Shown here: one piece after another, positions 61,714 through 64,000 of the stretch | Numbering within the stretch: the stretch's first letter is position 1 | Layout of the letters: the number at the start of each line of letters is the position of its first letter | NCBI RefSeq assembly: GCF_009932725.1 | Contig: NZ_BLJU01000012.1 | Coordinates: 62,001-126,000 of the forward strand | Direction of reading: 5' to 3' | Source of the DNA: Pseudomonas yangonensis | GTDB lineage: Bacteria > Pseudomonadota > Gammaproteobacteria > Pseudomonadales > Pseudomonadaceae | DNA: 64,000 nt | Position numbers and translations under genes: made by a program | Notes under the pieces: model-generated | What the model saw: only the letters and a program-made list of their open reading frames with translations | The model's database searches: none | What the model was told of the DNA's origin: nothing

Positions 61714-62541
61714 TCAGTCGTCGCCGAACGGGCCGGCCGCCACGAAGGCGCCGCCCTGGTAGATACGTGCCGGGTCGTCAGCCGCGGGCATGGGCTGTGC
61801 CTCGACCTTGCTGCGGAACACCTCCGAGCTGTCCTTGGGGGTGAAGCCCAGATGCGCGGCCTTGCTGTTGTCCCACCACACCTCGCGGTTATCCGACATG
61901 CCATAGACCACGGTATGGCCGACCTCCGGGGTATACAGGCAGCGCTCGAGCAGGTGGGTGAGGTCGTTGTAGCTCAGCCAGGTGCTCATCATGCGGCGGT
62001 TGGCAGGCTCGGGAAACGAAGAGCCGATGCGGATGCTGACGGTTTCGATGCCGTAGCGATCGAAGTAGAAGCTGGCCATGTCTTCGCCATAGGACTTGGA
62101 CAGCCCGTAGTAGCCGTCCGGGCGACGCAGGCTGTTGGCGTCGAGCTTTTCGTCCTGCTTGTAGAAGCCGATGACGTGGTTGGAACTGGCGAACACCACG
62201 CGCTTCACGCCATGGCGGCGGGCCGCTTCGTAGATGTGAAACACGCCGCAGATGTTGGCCCCGAGTATCTCTTCGAACGGGCGCTCTACCGAGACACCAC
62301 CGAAGTGCAGGATGGCGTCGACGCCTTCGACCAGTTGATGCACCGCGGCCTTGTCCGCCAGGTCGCAGTACACCACCTCTTCATGGGGGCCTGCGGCAGG
62401 AGCCATCTCGCCGATGTCCGAGAGCCGCAGAATGTTGGCATAGGGGCGCAGGCGTTCGCGCAATACCTTACCCAGTCCGCCGGCGGCGCCGGTCAGCAGC
62501 AGGCGATTGAAGGGGCGCAGTTCGCTGGAGATCGTGGTCAT
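61714..62541 (-). CDS. udh: Uronate dehydrogenase (NAD+)
   Basis: A 275-residue short-chain dehydrogenase-fold enzyme, the length of characterised Pseudomonas Udh. NAD motif is LLLTGAAGGLG (GAAGGLG at 18-24), the catalytic YxxxK is Y145-GLS-K149 in DGYYGLSKSYGEDMA, and FASSNHVIGFY supplies the Ser. It oxidises D-glucuronate or D-galacturonate to the aldaro-lactone, the first step of the oxidative uronate pathway in the cytoplasm. The ATG at 62541 is chosen; a frame to 62583 would read through the CA-rich leader. First gene of the operon. Confidence 0.93.
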   Translation of the reverse strand: MTTISSELRPFNRLLLTGAAGGLGKVLRERLRPYANILRLSDIGEMAPAAGPHEEVVYCDLADKAAVHQLVEGVDAILHFGGVSVERPFEEILGANICGVFHIYEAARRHGVKRVVFASSNHVIGFYKQDEKLDANSLRRPDGYYGLSKSYGEDMASFYFDRYGIETVSIRIGSSFPEPANRRMMSTWLSYNDLTHLLERCLYTPEVGHTVVYGMSDNREVWWDNSKAAHLGFTPKDSSEVFRSKVEAQPMPAADDPARIYQGGAFVAAGPFGDD

Positions 62542-62555
62542 GGCGGGCCTGGACT

Positions 62556-62575
62556 CTTTTTGTTTGTTGTTATTG
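62556..62575 (-). promoter_or_regulatory. CA-rich Crc/Hfq-like site before udh
   Basis: Minus strand CAATAACAACAAACAAAAAG lies 15-34 nt upstream of the udh ATG and contains overlapping AAnAAnAA motifs, the best of the three in the operon. Confidence 0.6.
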
Positions 62576-62577
62576 AT

Positions 62578-62599
62578 TGTCATACGTTGTCGTATGACA
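62578..62599. promoter_or_regulatory. Palindromic operator upstream of udh
   Basis: TGTCATACG (62578-62586), centre TTGT, CGTATGACA (62591-62599): a perfect 9-bp inverted repeat 37-58 bp upstream of udh. It fits the TNGTCATACNA-type sites of FadR-family sugar-acid regulators. The likely binder is the FCD regulator at 56005 or the LacI-family regulator. Confidence 0.65.
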
Positions 62600-62841
62600 T
62601 TGATCGATTATCAGCACCAGTCTGAGCGCTGTCAACGTGCTGCGGGGCGCTACGCGGTTAGCTGATGCACCTTCTGCGCGCCTCTCTGCAAGCGTCACCG
62701 GCTTCTCAACGACCGGCGGAATCTCAGATTTAAAGGCGCTGCTACCGTAATCCCTGGCTTTGCCACCGGGGCGGGTGCCAAATGCGCTGATGCGCTCGGG
62801 CAGATATCGCCGTGCTACTCAAGTCGGAATATTGGACTAAA
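62600..62841. other. udh / LacI-family regulator intergenic region
   Basis: No gene is seen. It holds the divergent promoters between the two palindromes. AACGACCGGC near 62709 and GATTTAAAGG near 62728 are the only notable local sequences. Confidence 0.35.
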
Positions 62842-62854
62842 GTTGTATGACAAC
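62842..62854. promoter_or_regulatory. Palindrome upstream of the LacI-family gene
   Basis: GTTGT-ATG-ACAAC is a perfect 5-bp inverted repeat with a 3-bp centre, 60 bp before the regulator start, sharing TATGACA with the udh operator. Confidence 0.5.
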
Positions 62855-62914
62855 CTATCTCGCTTGAGTGAAGCGCCCCGCGCTACGAGGAGATCGAGTG
62901 ATTGGAGATGTGAC

Positions 62915-63940
62915 ATGGGCAGGAAACCTGCTGGCATCCGCAGCAGCACGGCACCGACGCTGATCGATGTCGCCAGGGTGGCGGGGGTATCGCCGATTAC
63001 CGTATCGCGAGCCCTTGGCCGGCCCGAGGTGGTTACCGATGCGACCCGCAAACGCGTGCTGGAAGCCGTGCGGGCGACTGGCTATGTACCCAACATCGCC
63101 GCCGGCTCTCTGGCATCCAGCCGCAGTCGGTTGGTGGCGATCTTCCTGCCGACCATCGCCAACTCGATTTTCGCCGACACCGTGCAGGCGCTGACCGACC
63201 GCCTGGCTGCCGCGGGCTATCAGACCCTGCTGGGCCTGACCGGCTACCGCCCCGAGCAGGAGGAGGCCCTGCTCGAAGCGGTGCTGGGCCGGCGCCCGGA
63301 CGGCATCGTGCTGACCGGTACCGAGCACACCCAGGCCAGTCGCGAGCGCCTGGCGCGGGTCGGCATCCCGCTGGTCGAAGCCTGGGACCTGTGCGAGCAC
63401 CCGCTGGACATGCTGGTCGGCTTCTCGCACGAGGCCGTCGGCCAGGCGGTGGCGCGCTATCTGCTCGGCAAGGGCTACCGTCGGGTGTCGGCGGTGGGTA
63501 TCGATGATCCACGTGGCCTGCGCCGTTATCGCAGCCTGGTCGCGGCGCTGCAGGGGCAGGTTGTTGCGCCGGTGGCAGCGCAGATTCTGCCGGCGCCGGC
63601 GACGCTCGCGGTCGGCCGCGAGGGGCTGGCGCGCCTGCTGCAGGAGGGCGCTGCCGGGGAGGTGGTGGTGTGCAGTTCCGATACGGTGGCGCAAGGGGTG
63701 ATGGCCGAAGCGCTGAGCCGTGGCCTGCGCGTCCCCGAGGATCTGGCGGTGATGGGCTTCGGCGATCTTTCCAGCGCGGCGCATACCCATCCGCCGCTGT
63801 CTACCGTGCGGGTGGACGGGCCGCGTATCGGCTGCGCCATTGCCGAAGCGCTGCTGGCGCGTATTGCCGAGCCAGCGGCTGCGCGTCAGCCGCTGCGAAT
63901 GGATGTGGGCTTCGAGCTGATCGAGCGCGGCAGCGCCTGA
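62915..63940 (+). CDS. LacI/GntR-type sugar-acid transcriptional regulator
   Basis: A 341-residue LacI-family repressor: N-terminal HTH TLIDVARVAGVSPITVSRALGRPEVVTDATRKRVLEAV (about 15-52) with hinge SLASSRSRLVAIFLP, then a periplasmic-binding-protein-like sensor domain ending GFGDLSSAAHTHPPLSTVRVDG. It resembles GntR (gluconate) types. GGAG lies 7 nt before the ATG at 62915; an upstream TTG frame is rejected. Divergent from the uronate operon, it probably regulates that operon or the gene beyond the window edge. Confidence 0.92.
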   Translation: MGRKPAGIRSSTAPTLIDVARVAGVSPITVSRALGRPEVVTDATRKRVLEAVRATGYVPNIAAGSLASSRSRLVAIFLPTIANSIFADTVQALTDRLAAAGYQTLLGLTGYRPEQEEALLEAVLGRRPDGIVLTGTEHTQASRERLARVGIPLVEAWDLCEHPLDMLVGFSHEAVGQAVARYLLGKGYRRVSAVGIDDPRGLRRYRSLVAALQGQVVAPVAAQILPAPATLAVGREGLARLLQEGAAGEVVVCSSDTVAQGVMAEALSRGLRVPEDLAVMGFGDLSSAAHTHPPLSTVRVDGPRIGCAIAEALLARIAEPAAARQPLRMDVGFELIERGSA

Positions 63941-63947
63941 GCCCGGC

Positions 63948-64000
63948 TCAGGCCAGGCGCAGGTGGTTGTCCCACAGGCCGGCCGGTAGCTGCAGGGCGT
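63948..64000 (-). CDS. C-terminal end of an unidentified minus-strand gene
   Basis: The last 16 codons of a minus-strand frame are visible: ...ALQLPAGLWDNHLRLA then TGA (63950-63948). It converges on the LacI-family gene with 7 bp between stops. Too short to identify; by context it may belong to the sugar-acid cluster. Confidence 0.45.
   Translation of the reverse strand, partial: ALQLPAGLWDNHLRLA

Overview
The window is GC-rich chromosomal DNA from a Pseudomonas, probably the P. mendocina/oleovorans/alcaligenes side of the genus. The organism call rests on three things. The proteins read as Pseudomonas versions (MvaT, MexJK-type efflux, BifA, YdbH/YnbE/YdbL, an Fe-SOD). A Pseudomonas-type REP lies after glpK. 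From memory, several gene blocks match P. aeruginosa neighbourhoods: tsaB...rsmJ-mexLJK, argF with an ABC ATPase, sensor kinase-GNAT-AraC, imelysin...bifA-sodB, and sbcB-mvaT-purU. No species assignment was computed. It is mostly ordinary core genome: I found no CRISPR array, rRNA, tRNA, prophage or transposase.

Layout. 1-4.1 kb: end of an acid phosphatase-like gene, tsaB, a small hypothetical, DUF72, an extensin-like protein and rsmJ. 4.1-10.5 kb: mexL divergent from mexJK, then an MFS transporter. 10.5-16.8 kb: bacterioferritin and glycerol catabolism (glpD, glpR, ybaK, glpK; no glpF here), then a PhzF-like isomerase. 16.8-22 kb: ABC ATPase-argF, an orphan molybdopterin oxidoreductase, grxD. 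22-25 kb: ydbH-ynbE-ydbL envelope lipid-transport operon. 25-34 kb: a Sel1-like gene behind an AT-rich leader, rmuC, an alpha/beta hydrolase, a symporter-like hybrid histidine kinase, a GNAT enzyme and an AraC regulator. 33.86-34.61 kb: a gene-free foldback element. 34.7-41 kb: imelysin lipoprotein with a Fur-like palindrome, LemA plus a GIDE/EF-hand membrane protein, the c-di-GMP phosphodiesterase bifA, sodB. 41-48.7 kb: a tightly coupled six-gene RDD-SpoIIM-DUF4129-DUF4350-MoxR-DUF58 operon with a membrane protein gene upstream. 48.9-54.8 kb: sbcB, mvaT, purU, CBS protein, a 57-residue protein, HerA-like ATPase, a small charged protein. 55-64 kb: aldose 1-epimerase, a FadR-type regulator, a DMT transporter, and a uronate-oxidation operon (uronate dehydrogenase, lactonase, TRAP importer) divergent from a LacI-family regulator.

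How parts work together. The uronate operon would import a hexuronate through the TRAP system, oxidise it with Udh and open the lactone with the SMP-30 enzyme. A 9-bp palindrome upstream of udh and related palindromes upstream of both regulators suggest shared local control. CA-rich (AACAACAA) tracts just before udh, the lactonase gene, dctP and glpK look like Hfq/Crc catabolite-repression sites. GlpR-like operators flank the glp genes.

The most unusual non-coding features are the roughly 755-bp foldback element between the AraC and imelysin genes, and a dispersed palindromic repeat (two copies) whose end sequences differ between copies but stay self-complementary. The least-characterised gene sets are the MoxR/SpoIIM/RDD operon and the LemA-GIDE-EF-hand pair.
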